NCBI GenBank assembly: GCA_013140575.1
Contig: JABFSN010000002.1
Coordinates: forward strand, 1-43,054
DNA length: 43,054 nucleotides
Source of the DNA: Phycisphaerales bacterium
GTDB taxonomy: Bacteria > Planctomycetota > Phycisphaerae > UBA1845
Direction of reading: 5' to 3'
The position numbers and the translations under genes are program-made. Positions within the stretch are counted from its first letter, which is position 1. Each line of letters begins with the position of its first letter. Below the pieces are notes generated by a model that saw only the letters and a program-made list of their open reading frames with translations, did no database searches and was not told the DNA's origin. Of the stretch, positions 24,359-33,281 are shown in pieces.

Positions 24359-24580
24359 CGCCATGCGTACAGGTCATCGATGACGCCGCAAGCGTCCCGG
24401 TCCTGCGGGCGGCCGACGGTCGTGCGCGTTCGGCCCCGGTTTTGCGGCCGGGGTTCTGATGCCTGATCCGCGGGGCTGGGACCACAACGGCATCCTGTCC
24501 GCAGGCTCCCCCGGAGCATCGGCGTTCGGGGTGACAGGGCGGGACCCGCGGGTTAGCGTGTGTGCGGGAGGCCGCGGGAC

Positions 24581-25486
24581 ATGGATCGCGCTACCGTCGG
24601 ATTGATCGGCACGGGGATCATGGGTGTGCCGATGGCGTTGAATCTGATCAAGGCCGGGCATCCCGTTCGCGTCCATTCGCGGACCCGGGCGCGGGCCAAA
24701 CCGGTACTCGACGCCGGGGCGTCATGGTGCGACTCGCCGCGGCGGGTGGCCGAGTCGGCGGACGTGGTCATCACCGTTCTGCCGGATTCGCCGGACGTCG
24801 AGGCGGTGTACCTTGGCCCGGACGCTGTTTGCGCAGGATTGCGGTCGGGCGGTTTGGCCATCGACATGTCCACGGTGTCGCCGGAGACGGCCCGGCGGGT
24901 GGACGAGGCCGTTCGGCGGCGGGGCGGTTCATTCCTCGACGCGCCGGTATCGGGCGGAAAGACCGGGGCCGAGGCCGGCACGCTGGTCATCATGGCGGGC
25001 GGCGAGCCGGACGCGCTCGAACGGGCGATGCCGGTGCTGCAGGCCGTCGGAAAGACGGTGGTGCACTGCGGCCCGTGCGGGTCGGGGCAGTTGACCAAGC
25101 TGTGCAATCAGATCATCTGCGGGTTGAACCTGCTGGCCGTCGGCGAGGCGATCGTCTTCGCGAAGAGCGTGGGGTTGGACCCCACCGTCATGCTGCGGGT
25201 GGTGTCGGGTGGCGCCGCCGGATCGTGGGCGGTGGAGCACCTGGGCACGCGGATGGTGCGCCGCGATTTTGCCCCCATGTTCATGATCGATCTGCAGCAG
25301 AAGGACCTGCGCCTGGCATTGGAGGCCGCGCGGGGCGGTCCGGTGCCATTGCCCGGCACTTCGCTGGTTCATCAACTGCTGGCGTCAAACCAGGCGATGG
25401 GCGAGGGCCGGGAGGGCACGCAGGCGCTGGTCAAGACGCTGGAACGCCTGGCGCGGATGGGCGACGGCGACTCGCCGGAGTCGTGA
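24581..25486 (+). CDS. 3-hydroxyisobutyrate dehydrogenase family NAD(P)-dependent oxidoreductase
   Basis: 301 residues from the ATG at 24581, with GGGAGG nine bases upstream. The N-terminal Rossmann motif is GLIGTGIMG (7-15). The substrate loop DMSTVSPETARRV is at 95-107, the second signature FLDAPVSGGKTGAEAGTL at 118-135, and the catalytic lysine K173 in LTKLCNQI. The family reduces or oxidises beta-hydroxyacids such as tartronate semialdehyde or 3-hydroxyisobutyrate; the substrate cannot be told from sequence. It has no operon partner: the kinase gene follows after about 250 bp of repeat-bearing DNA. Confidence 0.92.
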   Translation: MDRATVGLIGTGIMGVPMALNLIKAGHPVRVHSRTRARAKPVLDAGASWCDSPRRVAESADVVITVLPDSPDVEAVYLGPDAVCAGLRSGGLAIDMSTVSPETARRVDEAVRRRGGSFLDAPVSGGKTGAEAGTLVIMAGGEPDALERAMPVLQAVGKTVVHCGPCGSGQLTKLCNQIICGLNLLAVGEAIVFAKSVGLDPTVMLRVVSGGAAGSWAVEHLGTRMVRRDFAPMFMIDLQQKDLRLALEAARGGPVPLPGTSLVHQLLASNQAMGEGREGTQALVKTLERLARMGDGDSPES

Positions 25487-25500
25487 CCGGAGCAGGAAGC

Positions 25501-25523
25501 GTCGGGTCGATGACCCGACCTAC
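25501..25523 (+). repeat. self-complementary repeat, third copy
   Basis: Identical over 23 bases to 7336-7358. It starts 14 nt after the oxidoreductase stop and might also act at the transcript end. Confidence 0.8.
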
Positions 25524-25552
25524 GGAGGCTGGATTCGATGGGGCGGACGAAT

Positions 25553-25590
25553 CCGGGGGTTTCGTCCGCTGTGGCGGACTCCACCCCCGG
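25553..25590 (+). repeat. 38-bp hairpin element, copy 2
   Basis: Outer arms as in 7117-7154 (CCGGGGGT and CCACCCCCGG), with inner arms GTCCGC/GCGGAC replacing GGTCGC/GCGACC, so pairing is kept despite base changes. Confidence 0.75.
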
Positions 25591-25732
25591 CCAATGACCG
25601 CCGTCACGCAGGGGCTGGAAAGGGCGATGTGCCACCACCGCCCATGATCCGCCGATCGCGCCCGGAAGCGTGATGGCGTTTTAGAATTCGTTGCCGGCGA
25701 GGGGGAATCGGCGGCGATGCTAGGTCGAATGA

Positions 25733-27988
25733 ATGCCCGAAGCGCGCGGCGATAATCAGCGGGAAGACCTGGACGGACCGGATGATCCGTCGAACGCACC
25801 GACGGAGACGGCCGATTCGGGATCGACGCCATCGCCCGGACGGGATTCGGCGCCGCCCGGGCTTATTCCGGGATACGAACTGAAGCAGGTGATCGGCCAG
25901 GGCGGCGCGGGCGTAGTCTACAAGGCGCTGCAACTCTCGATGAAAAGGAGGCAGGTGGCCGTCAAGGTCCTGCGCATCGACCGGTCGGCGTCGAGAGAAT
26001 ACGAGAAGCGGTTCGAGCGGGAGATCGACATTGTCGCGGGTCTGGATCACCCGAACATCATCAAGGTTCACGACTCGGGCACGACGTCGGACGGCCGGCG
26101 CTTTTTCGCCATGGACTATGTGTCCGGTGAGCCGCTGGATGCGTACGTGCGGACGCATGCCCTGGGTTTGGACGAGACGCTTTCGCTGTTCGAGTCGGTA
26201 TGCGACGCCGTGGACTTCGCGCATCACCGCGGCATCATCCATCGGGACCTCAAGCCGTCCAACCTGATCGTGGACACCAACGGGCGCGTTCGGGTGCTGG
26301 ATTTTGGGATTGCCAAGTCGACGCACGCGGGACCGGACGGGGACGTGACCGAGGCGGGGCAGGCCGTCGGCACGCGTCGCTACATGTCCCCGGAGCAGGC
26401 GCGGGGGCGGGCGGAGCTGATCGACGCGCGGAGCGACGTGTATTCACTGGGCGTGATTTTGGAAGAGCTGGCCAGTGAACGGGGCGGGGTCGATGACGAT
26501 CTGGCGGCCATCGTGCAGTACGCCCGTCATCCGTCGCCGGAGGGGCGGTATGCGACCGCCCGCGCATTGCGGGACGATGTCGCGTTGTACCGTCAAGGAG
26601 AATCGCCGCGGGCGCTGACGGAACGATCCGGAGGCTCGACCCGGCGATGGGTGCGACGGTGGGCGGAGCGGCACACGGTTGCGAGCCGGGGGGTCATTGT
26701 CGTCGCCGTGGTGCTGATCGTCTGGACGGTGGGAGCGACCGTCATTTATCGGTGGACGCCGCTGAACGCATGGTATGAGCGCTGGGTCACGACGAAGGTG
26801 ACGCCGAGCACACGACTTCCCCCCCTCAGCAGCGTGGCCATCGTGGCGATCACCGATCAGACGCCGATTGAGGAATTGGCGGCGGAGTCGGGGCTGGCGG
26901 GCGTCCGCCGATCGGAACTGTTCAGTTGGCGGCGACTGCACGGACGATTGATGTCGCGCCTGGCCGAGAGCGGGTGCCGTTGCGTGGCATGGGATATCGC
27001 CTTTCCCTCGCCGACGGAATACGACGAGGATTTCGTCGCGGGCGTGGAGGCGTTGCAGTCGGTGGGCGTGGACGTGGTGGTGGGCGTTCGCGCCTGGTGG
27101 TTCGGCGGCGAGGGCGTGCCGCCGATCAGTTCGACGATCGCGGAGCACGTGCGTTGGGGTTGCATGGGCGCGGGGCTTGACGAACGGTCGCCGTGGAGCG
27201 TGCACCTGCTGGCGCAACGGGGAATGAACGATCCGCTGCCGTCGCTGTCGTTGGCCGCGTTTTCGAACGTTCGCCATCCCGGCGCCGAGTTCGGAATCCG
27301 GATCGAGGACGTTCCGCCGTCGATTCATCTGGTTTATTGGGAAGTGGGTTTGGCGCCGGCGGCGCGGCGGCCGTTGGGCGACCCGGACGTGATCGAACCC
27401 TCCCACCTGTGCGAATGCCCCGGGGATGATCGAGTGTGCTCGCCGCTTCTGGGAATACAGGACGGAGACCGAGTCGCGCTCCTGAACACGCCGATGCCGG
27501 CGGACGACGTTCTTCGTGCCGCCACCGTTGACTATGGCGATGTGTTCCGTCAGACCAAGGAAGAACTGACCCGACGGTTCGAAGGCAGGACGGTGGTAGT
27601 CGCGGACCACCGGTCGGATCAGGATCTTTTCGCCTACCCCGATGGTCGCCGACTGCATGGTTCGTACGCCCAAGCCGCGGCCATCGATTCGCTGGTGGGC
27701 CGATCCGTGATCAAGTATCCGCGTCTGGCGGGGGAGATGATGTGGCCGGCGGCGGCGGCATTGCTGGGATGCGGCGTCGCCGGGGTGGTGCGCGGCGGTC
27801 TGGGCAGACGGGTGTTGGCGTGGGCGGTCGTCGGGGTTATGGTGTGCGTGTTCTGCGTGGCGGTCTATCACCAGGCGCGGTATCTGGTCAACCCGTTCCC
27901 GATGATGTTCGCGGCCGTCTTGGCCGGCGAATGGACCGGTTTCGTCGTTCGGCCGTCGACGCGACGTGCGTCGCACCCCAGCCAGTAA
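25733..27988 (+). CDS. Ser/Thr protein kinase with CHASE2 sensor domain
   Basis: 751 residues. After a disordered N-terminus, the kinase domain spans about 48-290: glycine loop GQGGAGVVY (55-63), K78 in VAVKVL, HRDLKPSN (170-177), DFG (190-192) and GTRRYMSPEQARG. A membrane helix at about 319-339 leads to an extracytoplasmic CHASE2 domain (about 350-660, opening SVAIVAITDQTPIEEL). Two or three closing helices are near 673-737, the usual CHASE2 topology. It should sense an external signal and phosphorylate cytoplasmic proteins. Start and stop follow the repeat-bearing spacer; the lipoprotein gene begins 12 nt after its stop. Confidence 0.94.
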   Translation: MPEARGDNQREDLDGPDDPSNAPTETADSGSTPSPGRDSAPPGLIPGYELKQVIGQGGAGVVYKALQLSMKRRQVAVKVLRIDRSASREYEKRFEREIDIVAGLDHPNIIKVHDSGTTSDGRRFFAMDYVSGEPLDAYVRTHALGLDETLSLFESVCDAVDFAHHRGIIHRDLKPSNLIVDTNGRVRVLDFGIAKSTHAGPDGDVTEAGQAVGTRRYMSPEQARGRAELIDARSDVYSLGVILEELASERGGVDDDLAAIVQYARHPSPEGRYATARALRDDVALYRQGESPRALTERSGGSTRRWVRRWAERHTVASRGVIVVAVVLIVWTVGATVIYRWTPLNAWYERWVTTKVTPSTRLPPLSSVAIVAITDQTPIEELAAESGLAGVRRSELFSWRRLHGRLMSRLAESGCRCVAWDIAFPSPTEYDEDFVAGVEALQSVGVDVVVGVRAWWFGGEGVPPISSTIAEHVRWGCMGAGLDERSPWSVHLLAQRGMNDPLPSLSLAAFSNVRHPGAEFGIRIEDVPPSIHLVYWEVGLAPAARRPLGDPDVIEPSHLCECPGDDRVCSPLLGIQDGDRVALLNTPMPADDVLRAATVDYGDVFRQTKEELTRRFEGRTVVVADHRSDQDLFAYPDGRRLHGSYAQAAAIDSLVGRSVIKYPRLAGEMMWPAAAALLGCGVAGVVRGGLGRRVLAWAVVGVMVCVFCVAVYHQARYLVNPFPMMFAAVLAGEWTGFVVRPSTRRASHPSQ

Positions 27989-28000
27989 GGAGCCACCCTC

Positions 28001-28696
28001 ATGTTTCGGCATTGTGCCGCGGTTCTTGCCGGATGCCTGTGCGTGAATTGCAGTTGCTCAATCGACAAGATCGGGAAAACAACCGCCCCGGTCTTCTGGT
28101 TGGACGGCGTGGCGGCGACGGCGCCCGCGGCCGCGACGACGAATCGTCTGTCCGGTCTGAACGGGGTCCGCGTCAATCAGCGATCGCTCGCCCGTCGGGT
28201 CTACGCGAAAGACGATCTCCAGACCGACCAGATCGTCCGGCTCTCGATCGAGCAGACCGTTGACGACATTCACTACGACTACGACGTGCTGATGGGGCCG
28301 TGGGCGGGCAGGGACTCATGGGCCGAGGCGGAACTGCACAACTCGGCGCCGACGCTGTTTCTGCGGCGCGGCTGGGGTTTCTTCTGGGGCAAGATGCCGG
28401 TGGCCGAAACCACGTGGGTCGTCGCCGGCGGAATCGGCACGATCATGGCCGTCGAAATCGTGAGCGACGATCGACAACGCATCTACTTCCCGCTGGGGAA
28501 CGTCGCGTATGCAAAGGTGAACGTAAAGTGCGTCAGCGGGACCGGCGCGATCGAGTTAAAAACTCCCGGCAAGTTTGTGGAGGTCTCCAGCGGCTGCACG
28601 ATCGGCCCGGAGAAGGACATCTCCGCGGATCCCGACGCGACGGCGTTCATCACACGGGTGACGGAAACCGCGGGGACGGCCGGCTTCGCTCCCTGA
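28001..28696 (+). CDS. lipoprotein linked to the CHASE2 kinase
   Basis: 231 residues with a strong AAGGAG eight bases before the ATG. A short signal ends in a canonical lipobox (LAGC, cysteine 12), so it is probably lipid-anchored in the periplasm. The body contains an amphipathic region and a beta-rich C-terminal part rich in Gly, Thr and Val (VNVKCVSGTGAIELKTPGKF). I do not recognise a family. The 12-nt spacing from the kinase gene implies one transcript. A role as ligand, regulator or sensor partner of the extracytoplasmic CHASE2 domain is an inference from position and predicted location. Confidence 0.82.
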   Translation: MFRHCAAVLAGCLCVNCSCSIDKIGKTTAPVFWLDGVAATAPAAATTNRLSGLNGVRVNQRSLARRVYAKDDLQTDQIVRLSIEQTVDDIHYDYDVLMGPWAGRDSWAEAELHNSAPTLFLRRGWGFFWGKMPVAETTWVVAGGIGTIMAVEIVSDDRQRIYFPLGNVAYAKVNVKCVSGTGAIELKTPGKFVEVSSGCTIGPEKDISADPDATAFITRVTETAGTAGFAP

Positions 28697-28771
28697 TGCG
28701 GGAAATCTTCGTGGCACCCATGCGGGCGGAAGGGCAGCGCGGATGGTCCGGCTGATGCCCCCCGATCGAAG

Positions 28772-29341
28772 CTATGCCAGCGCCTTGCTGACCGTGTCGA
28801 TGAATTGGGCGGCGTGAAACGGCTTGGGGAGCACGCCGCAGAAACCGGCCTGCAGCATCGCCTGGCTTCGGCCCTCGGTCAGCCCCGAACCGGTGGCGAT
28901 CAGTTTCAACGACGACATCCCCGGGTGGTGACGCAGATCGCGGCAGACCTGCGCCGGCTCGACGTCGGGCAGCGACACGTCCACGACCATCACCGACGGC
29001 TTGACGCTCTCAGCGGCGACGCCGGCCTCGAACGCCGACCGCGCCCAGATCACCTCGAACGCGCCGTGGGACTCGATCGATTCGCGCAGCGCACCGTTCG
29101 TCTGCGGGTCGCCGTCCAGTACCAGCACGCGCGTCCTGCCCGTTTCCATGCCGTTCAGCGGGATGCCGTGGACCTTCATGAATGAAATCAACTCCGGCAC
29201 CGGAATGCGGCGGTCCTTGCTACCCGGAATGCGATAGCCGCGGAGTTGGCCGGCGTCGAACCACTTGCTCACCGTGCGCGGGGCCACGTTGCAGATTCGG
29301 GCGACCTGTCCGGTGGTCAGCACGCTTTTTGGTTTGGTCAT
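28772..29341 (-). CDS. excisionase-type HTH fused to a receiver domain
   Basis: 189 residues from the ATG at 29341. The N-terminal 60 residues are a MerR/excisionase-like helix-turn-helix (LTTGQVARICNVAPRTVSKWFDAG, then YRIPGSKDRRIPVPEL). A receiver domain follows from residue 70 with acidic pocket D76/D78, phosphoacceptor D121 in VVDVSLPD, T150 and K173 (KPF). The order, DNA binding first and receiver second, is the reverse of common response regulators and is seen in Planctomycetota. It should bind DNA in a phosphorylation-dependent way. No histidine kinase is adjacent. Confidence 0.9.
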   Translation of the reverse strand: MTKPKSVLTTGQVARICNVAPRTVSKWFDAGQLRGYRIPGSKDRRIPVPELISFMKVHGIPLNGMETGRTRVLVLDGDPQTNGALRESIESHGAFEVIWARSAFEAGVAAESVKPSVMVVDVSLPDVEPAQVCRDLRHHPGMSSLKLIATGSGLTEGRSQAMLQAGFCGVLPKPFHAAQFIDTVSKALA

Positions 29342-29803
29342 GTTTCGTGTCTCGATCGCCGTCGGCGCGACGGGGGTTGGAGGCGCCCCATTACCGCCCG
29401 ATCCGCACCGGTCTCCGGCGTGCGGCCGTCCTTCGGCGCGCCGCGGGATGCTGTCGCGAGTATCGGTCCGTGCGCATCCGATGTTCACCAAGTGCGAGAC
29501 GCGAACGACCGGCCGAGCCGTTTCGCAAGCCTGAACCCCGCCGGCGCGCGCAACGTCGATCCGGAAGGTCCCAATTCGTGTGGGGCCACGGGCCCTGGCG
29601 CATGCGTTCCCCTCGCGATAATAGGAGCCGAAATCAGGGTTCTCAACCAGACGACGGCACCGCGATCAGAACCCGCCACGCGAGTGGCGGGCCGAACGGA
29701 GTGGGTGTTCCTTGCAAGGCGCGCCTCGGCTCGGTCGCGGTTCGGCCCCGCACTCTCGCCCGAGGTTTTGATGTTCGCGCCGCGAAACAAGATCCACCGA
29801 CGT
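29342..29803. repeat. spacer with dispersed repeat (29665-29696)
   Basis: No gene is credible. A 32-bp stretch containing CCCGCCAC, GCGA and GTGGCGGG is identical to 37205-37236, and similarity continues patchily for about 80 bases beyond it (CTCGGT...CGGCCCCG). Confidence 0.65.
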
Positions 29804-30727
29804 TCACAGCAGGGATTCTGGAAACGACTTCGATCGGTCGGTGATTGAATCCAATGCCGGGTAATGAGCGCCCAGCGCCTCGGGAACGGCCACCGGGCCA
29901 CCCTCGATCATGGCCCGCAACTGCAACGCGTTGGCCGGCGCCTGGCCGCGGTAGTGGTTGTTGGTGAACACGTAAACGCGGTCGGCTTGGTCCCCCACGT
30001 CGTGGATGCGCGGGACCCACTCGCGTAACTCGTCCTCGGCGTACAGGTAGTTGTAGCGTTCGTGGGCCGCGATTCCTTCCGCGAACCAGGTGTCCGAACG
30101 CCGTCCGTGCAGCCGAATGTAGCCGATCGGTGATGTGGCCACTGCGGTCGGTCCGACGCAATGGACCAGCGGGGGCTGATCGATGTTGCACCAGGCGATG
30201 CCTGCGTCCTTCAGCCAGGCGTGGGTGTCCGCGACGGACCAGGAATCGTGCCGCAGCTCGACGGCGAGCGGGATGGATTCGAAATCGCCGGCCAGCCGCC
30301 GCAACCAGTTCAGCGAATCAGGTCCGCGCCGAAACGACCACGGAAACTGCATCAGCACGCAGGCCAATCGCCCCGCGTCGACCACGGGCCGCACGCCGTC
30401 CACATAGGTTCGCACGGCATCGGCCGAATAGCGGCCGCGTTCGTGGGTGAACGATTGATGCAGCTTGAACGCGAAACGAAACCGTGCGTGCGACGCCACG
30501 CGGCGGATCCACGCGGCGGACATTCGCGGCGGCACCGGACGGTAGAAACTGACGTTCACCTCGACCGCGTCGAAATAGCGGGCCAGATACTCCAACGCGT
30601 CGAATCGCCGCGAAACACCCGACGGATAAACGATGCCCGCCCAGTCCGGGTAGCTCCACCCGCACGGGCCGAAATAGAATCGCCGCGCAAACTCGCGGTG
30701 GGACGGGATCGCCGCGGCGTCCGTCAT
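29804..30727 (-). CDS. DUF72 family protein (YecE-like)
   Basis: 307 residues, a TIM-barrel family. The N-terminal signature FGPCGWSYPDWAGIVYP is followed by VEVNVSFYRPVPP, FAFKLHQSFTHERGR, LMQFPWSF and LAVELRHDSW, then IRLHGR and VYVFTNNHYRGQAPANALQL at the end, all typical. The molecular function of DUF72 is unknown; a phosphatase or nuclease-like role has been suggested by fold only. The ATG at 30727 overlaps the stop of the LysM gene (ATGA), so the two are translationally coupled. Confidence 0.92.
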   Translation of the reverse strand: MTDAAAIPSHREFARRFYFGPCGWSYPDWAGIVYPSGVSRRFDALEYLARYFDAVEVNVSFYRPVPPRMSAAWIRRVASHARFRFAFKLHQSFTHERGRYSADAVRTYVDGVRPVVDAGRLACVLMQFPWSFRRGPDSLNWLRRLAGDFESIPLAVELRHDSWSVADTHAWLKDAGIAWCNIDQPPLVHCVGPTAVATSPIGYIRLHGRRSDTWFAEGIAAHERYNYLYAEDELREWVPRIHDVGDQADRVYVFTNNHYRGQAPANALQLRAMIEGGPVAVPEALGAHYPALDSITDRSKSFPESLL

Positions 30728-31734
30728 CGCGACGGAATCTTCAGCACCTGACCGACCTTGACCTGCGCCGGATCACCGCCGATGACCGTCTTGTTCAGTT
30801 CGTAGATTTCCTTCCAACGCGTGCCGGCCGACAGTTCCGCGCGGGCAATCGCGTACAGTGAATCTCCTTCGCGGACGGTGTAAATCTTCATCGACGCGGG
30901 GGTGGGGGGCAACGAGGCGTTCGTCGCAACCGGAACCGCGCCGCGCACGGGGGCGGATCCATCACGGCCGCCCGGAACGGCGCCCGCCACTCGCTCGGGC
31001 TGCGCACGCGGTAACGCGGGTAACGGCTGAACGTCGGGGATCACGACGGCGGCACCGGCGGCCAGCGACCGCTCCGGTTGCAACGACGGGTTCGCCGAGC
31101 GGATGGCCGCCGCGTAACGTGCGTCGCCGTAGTACAACTGCGCCAACTGCTCGAACGTGTCACCAGCCTTGGACGTGTGTACCTCGGTCGATGTTTTCGG
31201 CTTTTCGTTTCCCACCATCGGCAGCGCCGAAACGGCCGGCGCATTCGCGCGCCCGTCGGTCAGCGCAGGCGTCGACTCGTTGCCGCGCGTCCCGTCACCC
31301 GCCGTCCGGCCGATCGAGTCGCCGCCGGCCGGCCCCGGCGCAACGACGCTTCCGGCGCCGGGCGCGTTCGACGGATTCGACGACGCCACACGCGAATCGG
31401 TCGGTTGACCACCGGGCGCGGTGGTCGACGGCGGAGGCGCGGATTGCGTCGCCGGCGAGGACGTCGACGAGCGCGGTGCGGTTGACGCGGGCGACGGTCG
31501 CCCGGCGTCCGCCTGCGCCGGGCGATTCGTGGACGGATTCGTCCGGTTTCCACGAGACGGGTTGGTGGCCGGCGCCGGCGGCGTCGACTTGTCTCCGCCG
31601 CCCATGGACAACACCCCATCACTGCCACTTAATGGCACTTGCGTCGCGGGCGTGTCGGATCGCGAAAAATACCACCCCGCCCCCACCGTCAACGCCAGCG
31701 CCACCGCCAGCCCCAACTTCACGTCCGTGCGCAT
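30724..31734 (-). CDS. membrane-anchored protein with two LysM domains
   Basis: 336 residues from the ATG at 31734, with GGAG upstream. A membrane helix at 5-23 is followed by a long disordered Pro/Ser/Thr/Gly-rich linker (about 30-180). Two LysM modules follow at about 184-235 (VHTSKAGDTFEQLAQLYYGD) and 283-334 (IYTVREGDSLYAIARAELSA). LysM binds GlcNAc-containing glycans such as peptidoglycan. The linker would span the periplasm. No catalytic domain is present, so it is probably a structural or tethering protein. Translation is coupled to the DUF72 gene downstream. Confidence 0.9.
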   Translation of the reverse strand: MRTDVKLGLAVALALTVGAGWYFSRSDTPATQVPLSGSDGVLSMGGGDKSTPPAPATNPSRGNRTNPSTNRPAQADAGRPSPASTAPRSSTSSPATQSAPPPSTTAPGGQPTDSRVASSNPSNAPGAGSVVAPGPAGGDSIGRTAGDGTRGNESTPALTDGRANAPAVSALPMVGNEKPKTSTEVHTSKAGDTFEQLAQLYYGDARYAAAIRSANPSLQPERSLAAGAAVVIPDVQPLPALPRAQPERVAGAVPGGRDGSAPVRGAVPVATNASLPPTPASMKIYTVREGDSLYAIARAELSAGTRWKEIYELNKTVIGGDPAQVKVGQVLKIPSR

Positions 31735-32041
31735 GACCCACTCCTTCGTGAAATGCCGCGCCACCCTTGCCGGACATCGCCGCCGCGCCACCAATCGACG
31801 CGCGACGCATGCCACGGTTCCCGCGCGATGCTACAAAACGCGGTCACCACGGTCAACGTCATTCACGCCCCGGCGCCGTATGTTTCGGTAATGATTGAAT
31901 GCGACCGACGGCCCCGTCCGGATCGTGCCGGCGACGGTCGCCCCGTGAACGCCGCTTGTGAATTCTTCGAATCGTCCGCCGCGGCGGGGGAAACCCGCGC
32001 TACGAGGACCCGATGGGACGCGGACGGGCAAACGGAACTGC
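31735..32041. other. spacer, nothing recognised
   Basis: About 300 bases between the ClpS stop and the LysM gene start on the same strand. It is moderately GC-rich with no repeat or clear promoter match. Confidence 0.4.
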
Positions 32042-32377
32042 CTATGCGTCCGGCTCCATCGTGGCCGTCATTTCAAACGTCTGGAATTGTTCGCAGTACA
32101 GCTCGGCCCGCTCGCGGTGCGTGACCACCAGTAACGCAACGCCGGTCTGATGGGCCTCGAACATCCGCTCGATCGCCTCGTCGGTGGACAGTGGCGTCAA
32201 CTCCACGATCACCCTGACGACGTGCATCATGTCGTTCACGTCGTCGTTGTGAAGCAACACACGATACGGCGGCAGCATCCGTGCCGCCGGACGAGTCTCG
32301 ACCGGGGCCACGGCCGTCGCTGTCGAGCCGCCGGTGTCCGCTGAATCGATCACGATCGCTTGTTCAAGTTGGTCCAT
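32042..32377 (-). CDS. clpS: ATP-dependent Clp protease adaptor ClpS
   Basis: 111 residues from the ATG at 32377. The ClpS fold starts at PYRVLLHNDDVNDMMHVV, with the substrate-pocket and ClpA-contact residues N-D-D and the following helix. It continues with TPLSTDEAIERMFEAHQTG and LLVVTHRERAELYCEQF. ClpS delivers N-degron substrates to ClpAP. The clpA and clpP genes are not in this window. The gene is 70 nt downstream of a coiled-coil lipoprotein gene on the same strand. The N-terminal 36 residues form a flexible tail, as usual. Confidence 0.93.
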   Translation of the reverse strand: MDQLEQAIVIDSADTGGSTATAVAPVETRPAARMLPPYRVLLHNDDVNDMMHVVRVIVELTPLSTDEAIERMFEAHQTGVALLVVTHRERAELYCEQFQTFEMTATMEPDA

Positions 32378-32447
32378 AGCTTTTTCGTCCGCCGTGCGGC
32401 TCCTGAATTGCCTCAATCGGCCATTTTCCCAGAATCGCGTCGAGGAA

Positions 32448-33104
32448 TCAACCCCCGCCGTCTGCATCCGACCGGATGGCCTCCACCGCAATGGTCTTGG
32501 TCGCGGTAAACGGCCGGCCGGTCGCCAAATCCACGAATTCCATCCAGATGTCGATTTCCTGCCCCGGTTTGGGTTCGAATCCGGCGGTGAACGGCACCTC
32601 CACTTTGTAATGATTCGTCCAGAACCGTCCGTACCACGCCTTGCGGATGAAATCCGCGTCAGTCAGAAGCGCGAACCCCACCGTCCGCGTCTGCCCCGGC
32701 TCCGCATGGTCGAGCAGCTTGATGGTGATCGGCCCGCCGACTTTCAGCACGTCGCCGTCAGCATCGACTGGACGGAAATAGACGGCGACGCCGTCGTCTC
32801 CAGGCCGGTCGTCCAAATTAACGCCGTCGCTAATGTCCAGAATGACGACCTTCTCGATCTCGAACAGCGGCGACGGCGGCAGCCTTCCTTCGGTCTGGAG
32901 GTTTCGGATTTGCCCGGTCAACGATTCGATTCGCGCGTCACGACCGGCCAGTTGCTCCTCCAGCTCGATCGTCTCGACCTTCAGGCGGTTGATCTCCTGG
33001 GACAGGACGCGAAACTTCTCTTGCTCGGTCGGACCGCATCCTCCGCCGGCGACAATTCCGAACCACCCCGCAACGGCCACGATCGTGAAACGAGCACGTA
33101 CCAT
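32448..33104 (-). CDS. coiled-coil lipoprotein-like protein
   Basis: 218 residues from the ATG at 33104. A signal peptide ends in GGGC (C23); the -3 position is Gly, so the lipobox is not ideal. A coiled coil at about 28-72 (EINRLKVETIELEEQLAGRD, then RIESLTGQIRNLQ) leads to a beta-sandwich domain (VVILDISDGVNLDDRPGDDG ... FTAGFEPKPGQEIDIWMEF). The family is not recognised, though this layout recurs in planctomycete lipoproteins. It is probably periplasmic. It is followed by clpS in the same direction, although the two have no evident functional link. Confidence 0.8.
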   Translation of the reverse strand: MVRARFTIVAVAGWFGIVAGGGCGPTEQEKFRVLSQEINRLKVETIELEEQLAGRDARIESLTGQIRNLQTEGRLPPSPLFEIEKVVILDISDGVNLDDRPGDDGVAVYFRPVDADGDVLKVGGPITIKLLDHAEPGQTRTVGFALLTDADFIRKAWYGRFWTNHYKVEVPFTAGFEPKPGQEIDIWMEFVDLATGRPFTATKTIAVEAIRSDADGGG

Positions 33105-33194
33105 GCCGTGGCTATACCCAACCCCGCCGTCGCCTGCAAGTTGATTCCCGACCTTCGACGCGATCGCGTCAGCCGGCGCGGAGCGCAACAAGAA

Positions 33195-33224
33195 GGACCA
33201 CACCCGCCGATGCGGATGTGGTCC
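33195..33224 (-). terminator. intrinsic terminator of the Cys-rich gene
   Basis: An 8-bp stem (GGACCACA and complement), one mismatch, a further 4-bp stem (CCGC/GCGG) and a loop CGAT. Read on the minus strand it is followed by TTCTTGTT, about 58 nt after the stop at 33282. Confidence 0.65.
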
Positions 33225-33281
33225 CCATCAAATCACTCGTCCGACGGACCCGCGGGAAAGCGGGTCACCCCGGAAGGCGAA

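Noticed and set aside
26444-28012. 522-codon minus-strand frame across the kinase gene.
   Set aside because: Antisense to a kinase with all catalytic motifs, and its translation has the Arg/His/Pro bias of a shadow frame.
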